DNA of 30,508 nt from Parvibacillus sp035426385 (GCA_035426385.1 DAOLZQ010000036.1:1-30508), one strand, 5' to 3'. Shown: positions 8,101 through 16,376, counted from the first letter of the stretch. The notes: generated by a model not told the origin, from the letters alone. A program made the numbers and translations.

Positions 8101-10893
8101 AGAGATCGCCATTCGCCAAACGGTACGTAGGATAGCTACCAGATTAGCAAAGGCCTCATATGGAAGGCTTATGAGCGTAAATAATGTGCTTATAGTGACT
8201 TCACGGATACTTTGAAAAGAATTCTTAATGTGATATCGTAGGTGAATATTTTTCGGTTTACGCAAGGTATCCCAGAGTGAGGTAATAATGATGGGGAAAA
8301 CAATAATTGCAGAAACTGCAAGTGTCCAAAGTAGTGTATCGGGAAGGGACAGCCATGCTAATAATAACAGAACAGTAAGCGCAATGGGTACCAAACTACG
8401 CCGCATGTTGTCAAAAATCTTCCAACGGGACAAAGCTGAAATGGGATTCTTGTACAATTTTTTATTTGAGTTCGGAACCCAGGGTAAAATCCAAGAAAAA
8501 ATCTGCCAGTCACCTCGTACCCACCGGAGTCGAATCTTCATATCTGCACTATAAGAGGCTGGATAATCCTCAAATAGCTGGACATCACTTATCAATCCGG
8601 AACGGATGTAGCAGCCCTCTAAAAGGTCATGACTCAAGATGCGATTCTCAGGGAATTTTCCATCCAGAATTTTTTGAAATACGTCAACGTTGTAAATACC
8701 CTTTCCGATAAATGATCCCTCTTCAAATAAATCCTGATATACATCGGAAGACGCTCGAGTATAAGGGTCCATACCGGGTTCATTCCCATGCATACGGGTA
8801 TAAATTGAACCTGTAATATCGGGCAGACTCACAGTAACGCGGGGTTGCAGTATTCCGTATCCTTTGGTTACCCGCTTCTTCTTTTCATCGTAGGTCGCAT
8901 GGTTCAGAGGATGAGCCATAGTACCGATCATTTTCCATGCAGAGTTGAGCGGTAACTGAGTATCTGCGTCCAGCGTAATTATATATTTTATCTGCGGAAA
9001 GATGGATTGATCTCCTGTAATTATTGAAAAAGAGGCAGATGAAATCCCTCTTAATAGTTCATTTAGATCAGTGAGCTTGCCACGCTTTCTTTCATAACCC
9101 ATCCATTTATTTTCCTTTGGATTCCATGTCCTAGGCCTGTGGAAGAGAAAGAATAAATCGTTTTTTTCTCGGGAATATTTTTTATTTAATGCGTCGATAC
9201 CTTGTGTCACAGTATCTAAAAGAATCTTGTCATCAGGCATGATCTCCTGTGTAGCATCTGTATAGTCTGTCAAGAGAGCAAAATATATATTCGCTTTTCT
9301 ATTTGCAAGAAAACGTACTTCCAGGGCTTCCACCAGGTCTTCCACTTCCGGGACTGTGGTGAGCAATGATGGAATCACTACCATCGTACAGGCAGAGAGA
9401 GGAATTTCCTCTGAAAAATCCATCCTCGGCAGCAGATGTGGTTTAACCATAAGTGTGGCAAAGAAATTGACGACAGATATAGCAAGCTGACTTGCACTTA
9501 TCAAAGCAAGAATTCCAAAAGTTACTAAAAGCCAGGTTTGTGTATCTTCTGTCCGGGCTTTATAATATAGCGCGATACTGATACCTACAGTTATCAATAA
9601 AATGATTAATAAATAAATGGGGAAGGCATGCCTTTTAATAGATGCTTGTATCTCTTGAATACCCCACTTTGGCATTTGAGCTCTTTTCTTGGTTTGGGCT
9701 AATCCCGGACCTATCAAATAGTAGCCTACATGTGCTTCCCTCTGATCACTATCCGCAGGCGGTATGTGATCTTGCATGAGCTGAATGGCAATACCTGCAA
9801 TTCTCGCCTCACTTAATTTACTTCTTTTAGAAATGCGCTCCACGACATGTCGATAGCGGTCACGGGTAGAGAAATCCATCTGCCCATAAATCCCTTTATA
9901 GTCATTTAAAAGTATTTTCTCGACCACGCTATGAGATTCTACAAAAGCTCTCCAGTCCATGGTTCCGAGCAGTCGGAGACTGCCGATACTATTGCTTATA
10001 GAAACCTGATCGGCAGCTTGTTTTTGATTTTCCGCATTTACCAATTCAGTACCTGTCAGTCCTGTCCCCGACAGTTGCTGTTCAGTCCAATTGAGTACTA
10101 CAGCCAGGTCAGGTCCCTTTCCTCGCAATTGGCGAATTAACTCAGTAACAAAGGCACTATTAATGGGCGGATTGGACCGGGCCATATCTGCAAGTATAAG
10201 TATCAGATCTTTTGGATTTTTTTCTGCAGTACTAATCATTTTTTTTGCCCAATAATCCGCAAGGTTTCTGTCCACCTTGTCGATAGCGATACTTGAAGAA
10301 ACCCGTCTGATATTTTCGATCAGCGCCAGTCGAAGCATGATGGGTATGGACCACAGTTCACCCAGCTTTAGATTGGTCACTGTCTGATATGCCCCTACAA
10401 AGAGGCCCAAGCTATCGACATCAATCCTACCGTCACTGTGAGAGATTATTTGAATAGCAATGTCATAGCTGCGCGTAGTTCCTAAGGCGGATTCATTTGC
10501 AAGCTGAGGTAGATCTTCACTGTAATGTTTTGGAAAATGTGTCTTAGCGAGCTGAATATGCTCTTCTATGAGATAAAAGTTATCGATCAACCATTCACCC
10601 GCCGGGGTAAGTGGATATTGTTTTTTTATGGAATCGGTGAGTAGTTCCCGGACTTGCTGTAAAAGGGCTTCATTATTTGCTAATCGTTTTAGAAGGTGAT
10701 CCTTTGCAGGTTTTTTACTTAGTATGTGGCCCGACGCAAGTGATTTGCCAAACTGTTCCATTTGCTCTGAACTAAATAGCTCTTCACGCATGGGTTCTTC
10801 ATCAGAATAATTTAATTTAGTATCTCCTATTTGGAAAAAGGCTCTCATATTGGATATGAGCTCGTGTGCCGTCGGAATTATTTTTAACTTCAT
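2191..10893 (-). CDS. ndvB: Cyclic beta-1,2-glucan synthase (GT84-GH189-GH94)
   Basis: 2900 residues, the usual size of ChvB/NdvB/Cgs proteins, which build, trim and cyclise beta-1,2-glucan from UDP-glucose at the inner membrane. Domains in order: N-terminal region 1-420; helices about 424-443 and 454-482; GT84 glycosyltransferase about 490-830 with LDADTQLP (641-648), SHDLLEG (754-760) and RWVRGDWQ (790-797); further helices between 834 and 1000; a glycoamylase-like cyclisation domain (GH189) about 1010-1570 with ISESGYN (1448-1454) and HHHGMSLLSL (1544-1553); then two GH94-type regions. The first (about 1605-2060) is incomplete, with LWGYAISGDLP (1947-1957). The second (about 2090-2830) holds GTGDWNDGFD (2567-2576) with the catalytic Asp, and GRGGWTWYTGSAGWMYR (2788-2804). 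No frameshift. It starts 17 bp after pgm, so the two are probably co-transcribed. Cyclic product is inferred from the family. Confidence 0.93.
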   Translation of the reverse strand: MKLKIIPTAHELISNMRAFFQIGDTKLNYSDEEPMREELFSSEQMEQFGKSLASGHILSKKPAKDHLLKRLANNEALLQQVRELLTDSIKKQYPLTPAGEWLIDNFYLIEEHIQLAKTHFPKHYSEDLPQLANESALGTTRSYDIAIQIISHSDGRIDVDSLGLFVGAYQTVTNLKLGELWSIPIMLRLALIENIRRVSSSIAIDKVDRNLADYWAKKMISTAEKNPKDLILILADMARSNPPINSAFVTELIRQLRGKGPDLAVVLNWTEQQLSGTGLTGTELVNAENQKQAADQVSISNSIGSLRLLGTMDWRAFVESHSVVEKILLNDYKGIYGQMDFSTRDRYRHVVERISKRSKLSEARIAGIAIQLMQDHIPPADSDQREAHVGYYLIGPGLAQTKKRAQMPKWGIQEIQASIKRHAFPIYLLIILLITVGISIALYYKARTEDTQTWLLVTFGILALISASQLAISVVNFFATLMVKPHLLPRMDFSEEIPLSACTMVVIPSLLTTVPEVEDLVEALEVRFLANRKANIYFALLTDYTDATQEIMPDDKILLDTVTQGIDALNKKYSREKNDLFFLFHRPRTWNPKENKWMGYERKRGKLTDLNELLRGISSASFSIITGDQSIFPQIKYIITLDADTQLPLNSAWKMIGTMAHPLNHATYDEKKKRVTKGYGILQPRVTVSLPDITGSIYTRMHGNEPGMDPYTRASSDVYQDLFEEGSFIGKGIYNVDVFQKILDGKFPENRILSHDLLEGCYIRSGLISDVQLFEDYPASYSADMKIRLRWVRGDWQIFSWILPWVPNSNKKLYKNPISALSRWKIFDNMRRSLVPIALTVLLLLAWLSLPDTLLWTLAVSAIIVFPIIITSLWDTLRKPKNIHLRYHIKNSFQSIREVTISTLFTLISLPYEAFANLVAILRTVWRMAISGKHLLEWAPSSHTSKAYRSSLAGSYTTMWIEPILALSILIVLWIYTPDKLSIAVPILALWLIAPAVTWITGKPVKKQRASLTTDQKSFLHKTARKTWSFFEHFVVAEDNWLAPDNFQEQPIELIAHRTSPTNIGLSLLANLTACDFGYITPGKFIERTKNTIDTMEKMERHNSHFYNWYDTETLQPLNPKYISTVDSGNLAGHLLVLRQGLLALPHQRIRSQHLFYGLRDTFQIFVDTLTDKNILLTDHLAQDLNNICQAEITNLYEAHQGYQKLAENILSEIEKISGRPNSEISRWKQLLIDHINLINKHFLTFKPWFLLHSQSVVFEDIQEPNLNTTWSELLARTKKLQLELYKKQNEKNSTDELSSAFNYSIDHLEKLIAESRTLARQCNELADMEWDFLYNKSSHLFSIGYNVQDHRLDASHYDLLASEIRLCVFVCIAQGKIPEESWFALGRLLTNVDNKSILLSWSGSMFEYLMPLLVMPTYENTLLDQTYRAAVNWQIKYGNKTGKPWGISESGYNLINASSNYQYRAFGAPGLGLKRGLEEDAVIAPYATALALMVEPEKACENLELLSKKDIEGKYGFYEAVDYTPSRLQRGQSAAIIYSYMAHHHGMSLLSLSYLLHDKPLQRLFESEPQFRATLLLLQERIPKATSFFAHTTDIADINYVAAGQETRIISTSDTPIPQVQLLSNGRYHVMVTNAGGGYSRWKDLAVTRWHEDVTRDNRGTFCYIRDLDEDTFWSNTHQPTLKIVDKYEVTYSQGRVDFHINRQEIEVRTEIVVSPEDDIEMRRLHITNGSSRRKTIELTSYAEVVLASPASDLIAPAFSNLFVQTEIIPHQNTILCTRRPRSIEEQTPWMFHLMASEGRSAEEISYETDRMAFIGHGNSIVNPQALKPGKLSGSQGSVLDPIVAIRFRIIIEPEETITIDVVTGIAETREICQGLINKYYDNKSHKDRVFEMAWSHSQVVLHQINASERDAQLYGRLASSILYANAKFRADPVILINNHRQQSGLWGYAISGDLPIVLLKLEDQDNIKLVMKMIQAHTYWRLKGLVVDLVIWNEAHDGYRQEFQNDIQALIPSELNGKKGGIFIRASDQISNEDRILFQSVARVIISDSEGILADQINKKEVAIVPIPLIKKGTTFPRIDSALTLPEGLVFFNGLGGFSPDGKEYVIVSNNKTRTPAPWVNVIANPTFGTVISESGSAYTWTENAHELRLTSWSNDPVSDTSGEAFYIRDEESGRFWSPSQLPAGNLSTYIARHGFGYSNFEHLEDGIHSEMTVYVDIESPIKFISLKIKNQSGRPRSLSASGYIEWVLGDSRTKTAMHIHTEIDPESGALFAKNQYSTEFNSRVAFFDVDYLKKTFTADRTEFIGRNGTLQDPRAMSRVKLSGKIGLALDPCAAIQVPFSVADGEEQEIIFRLGAGKDANEARSLVTQFRGKEMAVNALKKVKNYWAETIGALQVETPDTSINIITNGWLTYQTISSRMWGRSGFYQSGGAFGFRDQLQDVMSLLHTRPELAREQILLSASRQFKEGDVQHWWHPPSGRGVRTRISDDYLWLPLVTAYYIKYTGDIGILNVVVDFLDGRQLNPGEESYYDLPLIAHTPAPLYEHCVRAIKHGLNFGEHGLPLIGTGDWNDGFDKVGQHGKGESVWLGFFLFEILNRFAESAEQHNEQAFVDLCRQEASKLKANIDKSAWDGEWYKRAWFDDGTPLGSKTDEECKIDSISQSWSVLSGGGNEKLIHTAMESAYQHLVQNEVGLIKLLEPAFDKSDLNPGYIKGYVPGVRENGGQYTHAAVWMIMAFAKLGNNERVWELLNMINPLNHGRTAADIAIYKVEPYVLAADVYSRDPHAGRGGWTWYTGSAGWMYRLIIESFLGMRQEGDKIRFIPCVPDEWESFKAHYRYKNTVYHIEVIQNSTGKNTLTLDGVEQKDNYITLKDDNVEHRVMVVANKGGEKDWEETKSLT

Positions 10894-10910
10894 AGGTTTG
10901 TTTATTGCAT

Positions 10911-12548
10911 TTATAATGCGTCATTGACAATAGACTGTGCCTCTTCAAGTATTTTTTCTAGGTGATCATTACTCAAAAAACTTTCACCATAGATCTTATA
11001 AATATCTTCAGTGCCGGAAGGCCTTGCTGCAAACCAACCATTTTGTGTGATCACCTGGACCCCGCCAATAGGCGCATTATTGCCCGGTGCCCTCGTCACT
11101 ATTTGTTCTATCTTTTCACCTGCCAGATCTTGGTGTTTTATTTGTGCTTCTGAAAGATTTTTTAATTTTTCTTTTTGTTCAGAATTTGCTTTTGCTTCAA
11201 TACGGTCATAAAATGATTCACCAAATTCTCTTGTAAGTTCATCATATAGGATGCCGGGATCTTTTCCGGTCTGCGCAGTAATCTCTGCTGAGAGCAAAGC
11301 GGGGATGAAGCCATCCTTATCAGTAGTCCACACCTGCCCATTTAAGCGGGAGAAAGAAGCACCTGCACTCTCCTCTCCGCCAAAGCAGAGCGAAGAATCC
11401 AATAGCCCATCTACAAACCATTTGAAACCCACTGGAACATTATACACAGATCTGCCCAATTTCTTTGCTATGCGATCTATGAGTTGAGTGGTAACTATTG
11501 TCTTGCCAATGGCAGAATTTTTATTCCAGTCGGGGCGGTGTTGGAGTAAATAGGATACGGCCACAGAGAGATAATGATTGGGATTCAAAAGCCCTGAGCT
11601 GGGGGCAACTATTCCGTGGCGGTCATGATCTGTATCGCAGGCAAATGAGATATCGAAGCGGTCTTTCATAGCAATCAGGCCCTGCATAGCATAGGAAGAG
11701 GATGGATCCATGCGGATCTTTCCATCCCAGTCTACGCTCATAAAGCCGAAAGCAGGATCGACTACCTTATTGGTCACGGTCAGATTGAGCTTATAGTAAT
11801 CCGCGATTGGCTCCCAATAGTGTACACCGGCACCACCAAGCGGATCAACGCCCATGCTGATTTTTGACTCCCTAAGGAGCTTCATGTCAATCACATTTTC
11901 CAAATCCTTGACATAATGGTGGAGATAATCGTGGTGGTGAGTGGTGGCTACTTTTAGTGCTTTTGAAAAGGAAATTCTCTTTACTCCCTGAAGATTATTT
12001 TGTAATATTTCGTTTGCTTTTGCTTCTATCCACTTGGTTATCGTATCTGAGGCAGGACCACCATTGGGCGGATTGTATTTAAATCCTCCATCTTCAGGAG
12101 GATTATGCGAAGGCGTGATCACTATACCATCTGCCAGACCTGTCTTCCTCCCCGCATTGTACGCTAAGATGGCATGAGAGATGACCGGGGTGGGTGTATA
12201 CTCATCTCCGGCAGCAATCATTACTTCTACCTCATTTGCAGCCAGTACTTCCATAGTAGTGGTAAATGCGGGGGCTGAAAGTGCGTGAGTATCAAAACCG
12301 AGATATAAGGGGCCATCAATATTTTGCCCTTTGCGATATAAACAGATAGCTTGTGTGATGGCGAGAATATGGTTTTCGTTAAATGAGTTTTCTAGTGAGG
12401 ATCCTCGATGACCGGAGGTACCAAAAGCTACTCTTTGAGCCGATAGAGAGACATCGGGGATGCCTGAGAAATAAGCGGTGACCAGACGGGGAATATTAGC
12501 AAGTATGTTTTGTGGCGCAGGTTTTCCTGCTAATGAATTTATGATCAT
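10911..12548 (-). CDS. pgm: Phosphoglucomutase (alpha-D-glucose phosphate-specific)
   Basis: 545 residues, full length for the bacterial Pgm family that interconverts glucose-6-phosphate and glucose-1-phosphate in the cytoplasm. Seen motifs: FGTSGHRG (42-49); the catalytic serine loop TPSHNP (145-150, Ser147) within ITPSHNPPEDGGFKYNPPNG; the metal loop DTDHDRHG (305-312); the sugar-binding loop GGEESAG (390-396); and a C-terminal phosphate loop RPSGTEDIYKIYGE. Its product feeds UDP-glucose formation for the glucan synthase 17 bp downstream, and it can also take back glucose-1-phosphate released by a GH94 phosphorylase. The 249-bp gap upstream probably holds its promoter: a near-consensus TAAAGTTTG (TA, three bases, TTTG) lies about 60 bp before the ATG. 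Confidence 0.96.
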   Translation of the reverse strand: MIINSLAGKPAPQNILANIPRLVTAYFSGIPDVSLSAQRVAFGTSGHRGSSLENSFNENHILAITQAICLYRKGQNIDGPLYLGFDTHALSAPAFTTTMEVLAANEVEVMIAAGDEYTPTPVISHAILAYNAGRKTGLADGIVITPSHNPPEDGGFKYNPPNGGPASDTITKWIEAKANEILQNNLQGVKRISFSKALKVATTHHHDYLHHYVKDLENVIDMKLLRESKISMGVDPLGGAGVHYWEPIADYYKLNLTVTNKVVDPAFGFMSVDWDGKIRMDPSSSYAMQGLIAMKDRFDISFACDTDHDRHGIVAPSSGLLNPNHYLSVAVSYLLQHRPDWNKNSAIGKTIVTTQLIDRIAKKLGRSVYNVPVGFKWFVDGLLDSSLCFGGEESAGASFSRLNGQVWTTDKDGFIPALLSAEITAQTGKDPGILYDELTREFGESFYDRIEAKANSEQKEKLKNLSEAQIKHQDLAGEKIEQIVTRAPGNNAPIGGVQVITQNGWFAARPSGTEDIYKIYGESFLSNDHLEKILEEAQSIVNDAL

Positions 12549-12797
12549 ATCTTCTTTTTATTTTTTTTGATTGCTACAGCTGTCTTCGAATATAGGCTGT
12601 CGGGGATCAAACTTTATATATGTAGATTTATTACTTAAAGAAATAATTGACAATTACTTCTAATTAGATTATTTCTATTGTTCCAACCAATATTCTTTAA
12701 GAGTGTTCAACTCTAAATCTTATCAGCACGACGAGCTAATACTGATATGCAACTGTGAATAAGCAATAATATGGAAAACTTTCCAACTTTGTACTCA

Positions 12798-13760
12798 TTA
12801 ATCTTTAGAAGGGGTGCTTCTGTTCACGCACCATACTACATCAGTGAAATAATGCTTGTGATCAAAAAAATGAGCAAGCGGAGTGAATCCTGATTCTAAA
12901 GCAGTTCTTTCGATTTCTTCAAGCGAGTATTTTTGAGATATTTCCATAAATATGGTCTCATTTACTTCAAATTGAAATAAATTATCTTCACCTATACGGA
13001 CATCCTGCTTTATCAATGATACGAGATAGCTCTTACATGCGCCGGTATCCGGGTCATAAGAGGCATAATGATCAAATTGATCAATATTAAAATCACCGTT
13101 TAGTTCGCTATTAATTCTGGATAATAAGTTGAGGTTAAACTGGCGAGTGATTCCGTGTGCGTCATCGTACGCATCACGAATTTTTCGGGGATGCTTCTTC
13201 AGATCAAAACCGATCAATACCAAGTCGCCATCCAAGAGTTGGCTTTGCAGTCTCTTACAGAACTGCGGCATTTCATTAAATTTAAAATTGCCAATGTTTG
13301 AGCCTAAGAATAAAACAACCTTTCTGTTTTTTGAAATTACATTTGCCTTAGACAACATATTAAAGTACTCTCCATTGAGACCCTGGATATTTATCCCCGG
13401 CAAGGAGGACGGCAATGTCTTGTGTAGTAATTCAATAATGTTCTCAGAAATATCTATCGGGAAATAAGTAGCTATTGCATTTCTTTTAAATAACTCTCTA
13501 AGTAGGTGCAAAGACTTAGTCGCATCACCGGCGCCAAATTCTATCACGTCTAATCTTTTGTTTTGACCTAATAGAGAGTTGGCTATTTCGGCAGTTTGTG
13601 TTGAAAATATTTCCATCTCACTATCTGTAAGATAGTACTCATCACTTGCCATTATCTGTTGGAATAGCTCATCGCCTTTCTTATCATAAAAATACTTTGA
13701 GTCTAAATATTTATGAGGAGAGCTTAAGCCCTTCAACACATTGTGTAGAAAGTCATCCAT
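12798..13760 (-). CDS. egtD: L-histidine N-alpha-methyltransferase EgtD
   Basis: 320 residues, normal for EgtD, which trimethylates histidine to hercynine with three S-adenosylmethionine, the first step of ergothioneine synthesis. Visible family features are SSPHKYLDSKYFYD (13-26), EYYLTDSE (41-48), the SAM-binding VIEFGAGDATKS (72-83), FLGSNIGNF (151-159), and FMEISQKY (271-278). The Glu273/Ser275 pair in the last motif matches the imidazole-binding Glu and Ser known from mycobacterial EgtD, which supports histidine as substrate rather than a diverged methyltransferase. It starts 6 bp after egtB ends, so the two should be one transcript. No egtA, egtC or egtE lies in the window. Confidence 0.93.
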   Translation of the reverse strand: MDDFLHNVLKGLSSPHKYLDSKYFYDKKGDELFQQIMASDEYYLTDSEMEIFSTQTAEIANSLLGQNKRLDVIEFGAGDATKSLHLLRELFKRNAIATYFPIDISENIIELLHKTLPSSLPGINIQGLNGEYFNMLSKANVISKNRKVVLFLGSNIGNFKFNEMPQFCKRLQSQLLDGDLVLIGFDLKKHPRKIRDAYDDAHGITRQFNLNLLSRINSELNGDFNIDQFDHYASYDPDTGACKSYLVSLIKQDVRIGEDNLFQFEVNETIFMEISQKYSLEEIERTALESGFTPLAHFFDHKHYFTDVVWCVNRSTPSKD

Positions 13761-13766
13761 ATATCT

Positions 13767-14960
13767 TCATTGTGCTAATCGTATGCCGGTATATTGCCAA
13801 CGTAAATCAGGTTGGAAAAAATTTCGATAAGTAATCCTGCTATGATTGGGCGAAGTGACGTCAGATGCACCACGCAATACCATTTGATTTACCATAAACT
13901 TGCCATTATACTCTCCTATGGCACCGGGTGCTTTCGAAAATCCCGGATAAGGAAGATAAGCACTGTCAGTCCATTCCCACCTTCTTCCCCAATCAAATTG
14001 TCTGGCGGCGATCTCCCATTCAAATTCAGTAGGAAGGCGCATTCCCTTCCAGGAAGCATACGCTGCTGCCTCATAGAAGCTGATATGGCATACGGGTTGG
14101 TTCATGTCCACCGGTAGCAGACCGGCAAACGTATAATTGTACCACTTGCCCTCTATAAAATACCAATACAGAGGAGAATTTATTTGATTTGTTTTTACCC
14201 AGCTCCACCCATCGGAGTGCCAGTGATTAAAGTCTTTATAGCCGTCTGAATTAATAAACTCTAGAAACTCACGATTAGTAACTAATTGGGTGGAGATCAT
14301 GAAATCAACCAAATAAGCAGGGTGTCTTTTCAGTTCGTTATCAAAGCAGAAATCATCTCCATCAAAACCAATTTCATAAACTCCTTTTTCAATGCTTATG
14401 AAGTTATTTTCTGGTGCAGGTTCGATTCTTCTCTGCTCATCTGAAGTACTCTTATAGGGTGGAAATAAGGGATTATTTCCCAGTATATATTTTATGTCTG
14501 TCAGCAATAATTCCTGGTGCTGCTGCTCGTGATTGAAGCCGATGATCAGAATCTCTTCTACTAACTTTGGTATTTCTTTTTTCAAAAAATAGGCCATTGC
14601 CTCATCTACGTGTTTTCTGTAAGCGTAAATATCTTCCACACTAGGCCTGCTGAGGTTACCACGATTGGTGCGGATCACTCTGGCACCTTCTGTCTCATAA
14701 TAGCTATTGAAAACATAGTTATAGGCGGAATTAAATTCTACATAATCTGAAGCAAATGCTTTTAATATGAATGTTTCGAAAAACCAGGTAACGTGGCCAA
14801 TATGCCATTTGGGTGGGCTTACATCGACCACAGGTTGCACCACGTAATCTTCTGTCTTAAGAGGCTTGCAAATGTCTTCAGAGTATTTGCGAATTTCCCG
14901 ATACCTATTTAATAAATCCATTTTATTTTTAGTGGCATTTAACGGTAATAAATTATTCAC
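13767..14960 (-). CDS. egtB: Ergothioneine biosynthesis sulfoxide synthase EgtB
   Basis: 397 residues: an N-terminal DinB-like four-helix domain (about 15-170) and a C-terminal formylglycine-generating-enzyme-type (FGE-sulfatase) domain (about 185-397), the EgtB layout. Non-haem iron ligands are visible in WHIGH (52-56) and the HxxxHxE motif HEQQHQE (144-150). C-terminal family motifs include MRLPTEFEWEIAAR (307-320) and WRQYTGIRLA-like WQYTGIRLA (388-396). EgtB joins hercynine to a thiol donor with O2. The absence of the gamma-glutamyl enzymes EgtA/EgtC nearby fits the EgtB type that uses cysteine directly, but this is inference. Met1 or Met14 (MDLLNRYREIR) could be the start; Met14 fits family N-termini better. 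Last-enzyme EgtE must be elsewhere if the pathway is complete. Confidence 0.93.
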   Translation of the reverse strand: MNNLLPLNATKNKMDLLNRYREIRKYSEDICKPLKTEDYVVQPVVDVSPPKWHIGHVTWFFETFILKAFASDYVEFNSAYNYVFNSYYETEGARVIRTNRGNLSRPSVEDIYAYRKHVDEAMAYFLKKEIPKLVEEILIIGFNHEQQHQELLLTDIKYILGNNPLFPPYKSTSDEQRRIEPAPENNFISIEKGVYEIGFDGDDFCFDNELKRHPAYLVDFMISTQLVTNREFLEFINSDGYKDFNHWHSDGWSWVKTNQINSPLYWYFIEGKWYNYTFAGLLPVDMNQPVCHISFYEAAAYASWKGMRLPTEFEWEIAARQFDWGRRWEWTDSAYLPYPGFSKAPGAIGEYNGKFMVNQMVLRGASDVTSPNHSRITYRNFFQPDLRWQYTGIRLAQ

Positions 14961-15070
14961 TAATTGAAAAGATTTACTTTTTAATATTGTTAATCTTCAA
15001 GTCAAATTAGTAGTTCTGAGAGCGGTCTTTGAAAAGGTCATGAAACCTCTCTATAGGCAGATATAACTTA

Positions 15071-15787
15071 TCAATAGCCTGGAAATTCTTCTGTTCGAAT
15101 ATTGTCATCATCTACACCCGCCTCATTGAGTGTCTTACGGATAGAAGTTACCATAGCCTGAGGGCCAGAGATGTAGTAGATGGGTAGAGACAGATCACCA
15201 AGGTATTTCTGCAACATTTCTTTGGTAAAAAATCCGGTCTCGCCTTTCCAATCCTTAGAACCATCTAGATCGGTCATTGAGGCGATCAGCTTAAAGTTGG
15301 GGTTTTCTGCCTCTGCTGCTTTCAACTCATCCAGGTAAGCGGCATCCTTTGGAGTCTTATTAGCATAGAAAAGAAATATTTTGTGGTCTGTCTTATCGTG
15401 CGTAGCTTGTAACACAATGCTTCGTACGGGAGTAATGCCTATTCCACCTGAGAGAAAAACTGCGGGTATTTTTGTGTTATTCTGAAGTGTGAACGAACCA
15501 TATACGCCATCAAAAATTACTTCAGTACCTATGGGCATTATTTTCATGTTGCGCTTAAAAGCTGTATCACGCATCCTAGTAGTAAAAATAATATCTTCTT
15601 CATAGGGTGCGCCCAGAGAAAAGCCTCTGGTATCTCCTTCTACATCTGTGTCAGATGGATTTATAAGTGTATAGTCCGCAAATTGCCCTGACTTATAGGT
15701 TAGTCCTATCGGTTTTTCAAAACGAAATTCCATAGTGCCGGAGGCAACTTCATTTTTGCTTTTAAGTTTAATGTTAACTTTTGTCAT
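15071..15787 (-). CDS. FAD-binding ferredoxin-NADP+ reductase-fold oxidoreductase
   Basis: 238 residues, a stand-alone FNR-fold reductase with no ferredoxin or globin domain. The FAD domain carries RGFSLGAP (54-61), an RxxS-type flavin motif. The NAD(P) domain carries LSGGIGITPVRS (112-123), a YISGPQAMV segment (205-213), and ends EEFPGY, as in phenol hydroxylase or vanillate reductase-type FNRs. It should pass electrons from NAD(P)H to a soluble iron-sulfur or haem partner, but no partner gene adjoins it. It lies between dps and egtB with gaps of about 110 bp on both sides, so co-transcription is possible but not tight. Substrate unknown. Confidence 0.85.
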   Translation of the reverse strand: MTKVNIKLKSKNEVASGTMEFRFEKPIGLTYKSGQFADYTLINPSDTDVEGDTRGFSLGAPYEEDIIFTTRMRDTAFKRNMKIMPIGTEVIFDGVYGSFTLQNNTKIPAVFLSGGIGITPVRSIVLQATHDKTDHKIFLFYANKTPKDAAYLDELKAAEAENPNFKLIASMTDLDGSKDWKGETGFFTKEMLQKYLGDLSLPIYYISGPQAMVTSIRKTLNEAGVDDDNIRTEEFPGY

Positions 15788-15896
15788 TATATGAAATATT
15801 TAAGTTGTTGGTAGAATGTTTATTTTAATAAGTTTGGGTGCGAAGTAAAAGATCGATTCCTTTATCAACGAATAATCCGAATGCTAACTCCAACAT

Positions 15897-16376
15897 TTAT
15901 TTGACTAGATGAGCTCTAAGCATCCAGGCCGTTTTTTCATGTTGCTCCATCAGACCGGTCAGGTAATCACTGATCCCATCTGCTTTTAAATCTTCTGAAG
16001 TAGTATCTATTTTTTCACGTAAAGACACAATGATACTTTCATGGTCTTTCAATAGTGCGGCAAAAATGGACTGGCTATCATTCTTCGCGGGAGCCTTGTC
16101 AGATAGTTGAGTGCGCTCCAGATAATCGGTGAGTGTAGCAGGTGCATAGTGCCCTAGGGTACGAATTTTCTCGGCAACGGTATCCACAATCTTCTGTTGC
16201 TGAATATACAGCGTCTCCAGATAAAGGTGTACAGGGTGAAAATCCGGACCTTCTACATTCCAATGAGTATTGAGTGTCTTGGCATATAATACAAACTCAT
16301 CTGCTAAGACCTGTGAGAGAAGGTCAGCGATTGCTTTTTTGTTTTTTTCGGAAATCCCGATATTAGCTTTTTTCAT
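15897..16376 (-). CDS. dps: Dps family DNA-protecting ferritin
   Basis: 159 residues, typical of Dps, the dodecameric mini-ferritin that oxidises Fe(II) with peroxide and shields DNA in starvation or oxidative stress. All inter-subunit ferroxidase ligands are visible at correct spacing: His38 (THWNVEGPDF), His50 (PVH), Glu54, Asp65 and Glu69 (VDTVAEKIRTLGH). Glu54 replaces the Asp of E. coli Dps. The N-terminus is short with a few lysines (KKANIGISEKNKK), so DNA binding would be weak or by the lysine cluster. It follows tkt by 48 bp and may share that transcript. Confidence 0.95.
   Translation of the reverse strand: MKKANIGISEKNKKAIADLLSQVLADEFVLYAKTLNTHWNVEGPDFHPVHLYLETLYIQQQKIVDTVAEKIRTLGHYAPATLTDYLERTQLSDKAPAKNDSQSIFAALLKDHESIIVSLREKIDTTSEDLKADGISDYLTGLMEQHEKTAWMLRAHLVK

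Noticed and set aside
12700..12714. AGAGT-GTTCA-ACTCT hairpin between egtD and pgm as a terminator
   Set aside because: Five-base stem with no T-run on the minus strand; not enough to call.
12772..12785. TGGAAA-AC-TTTCCA near-palindrome just after egtD
   Set aside because: Too short a loop for a hairpin and no T-run; may be chance in AT-rich DNA.
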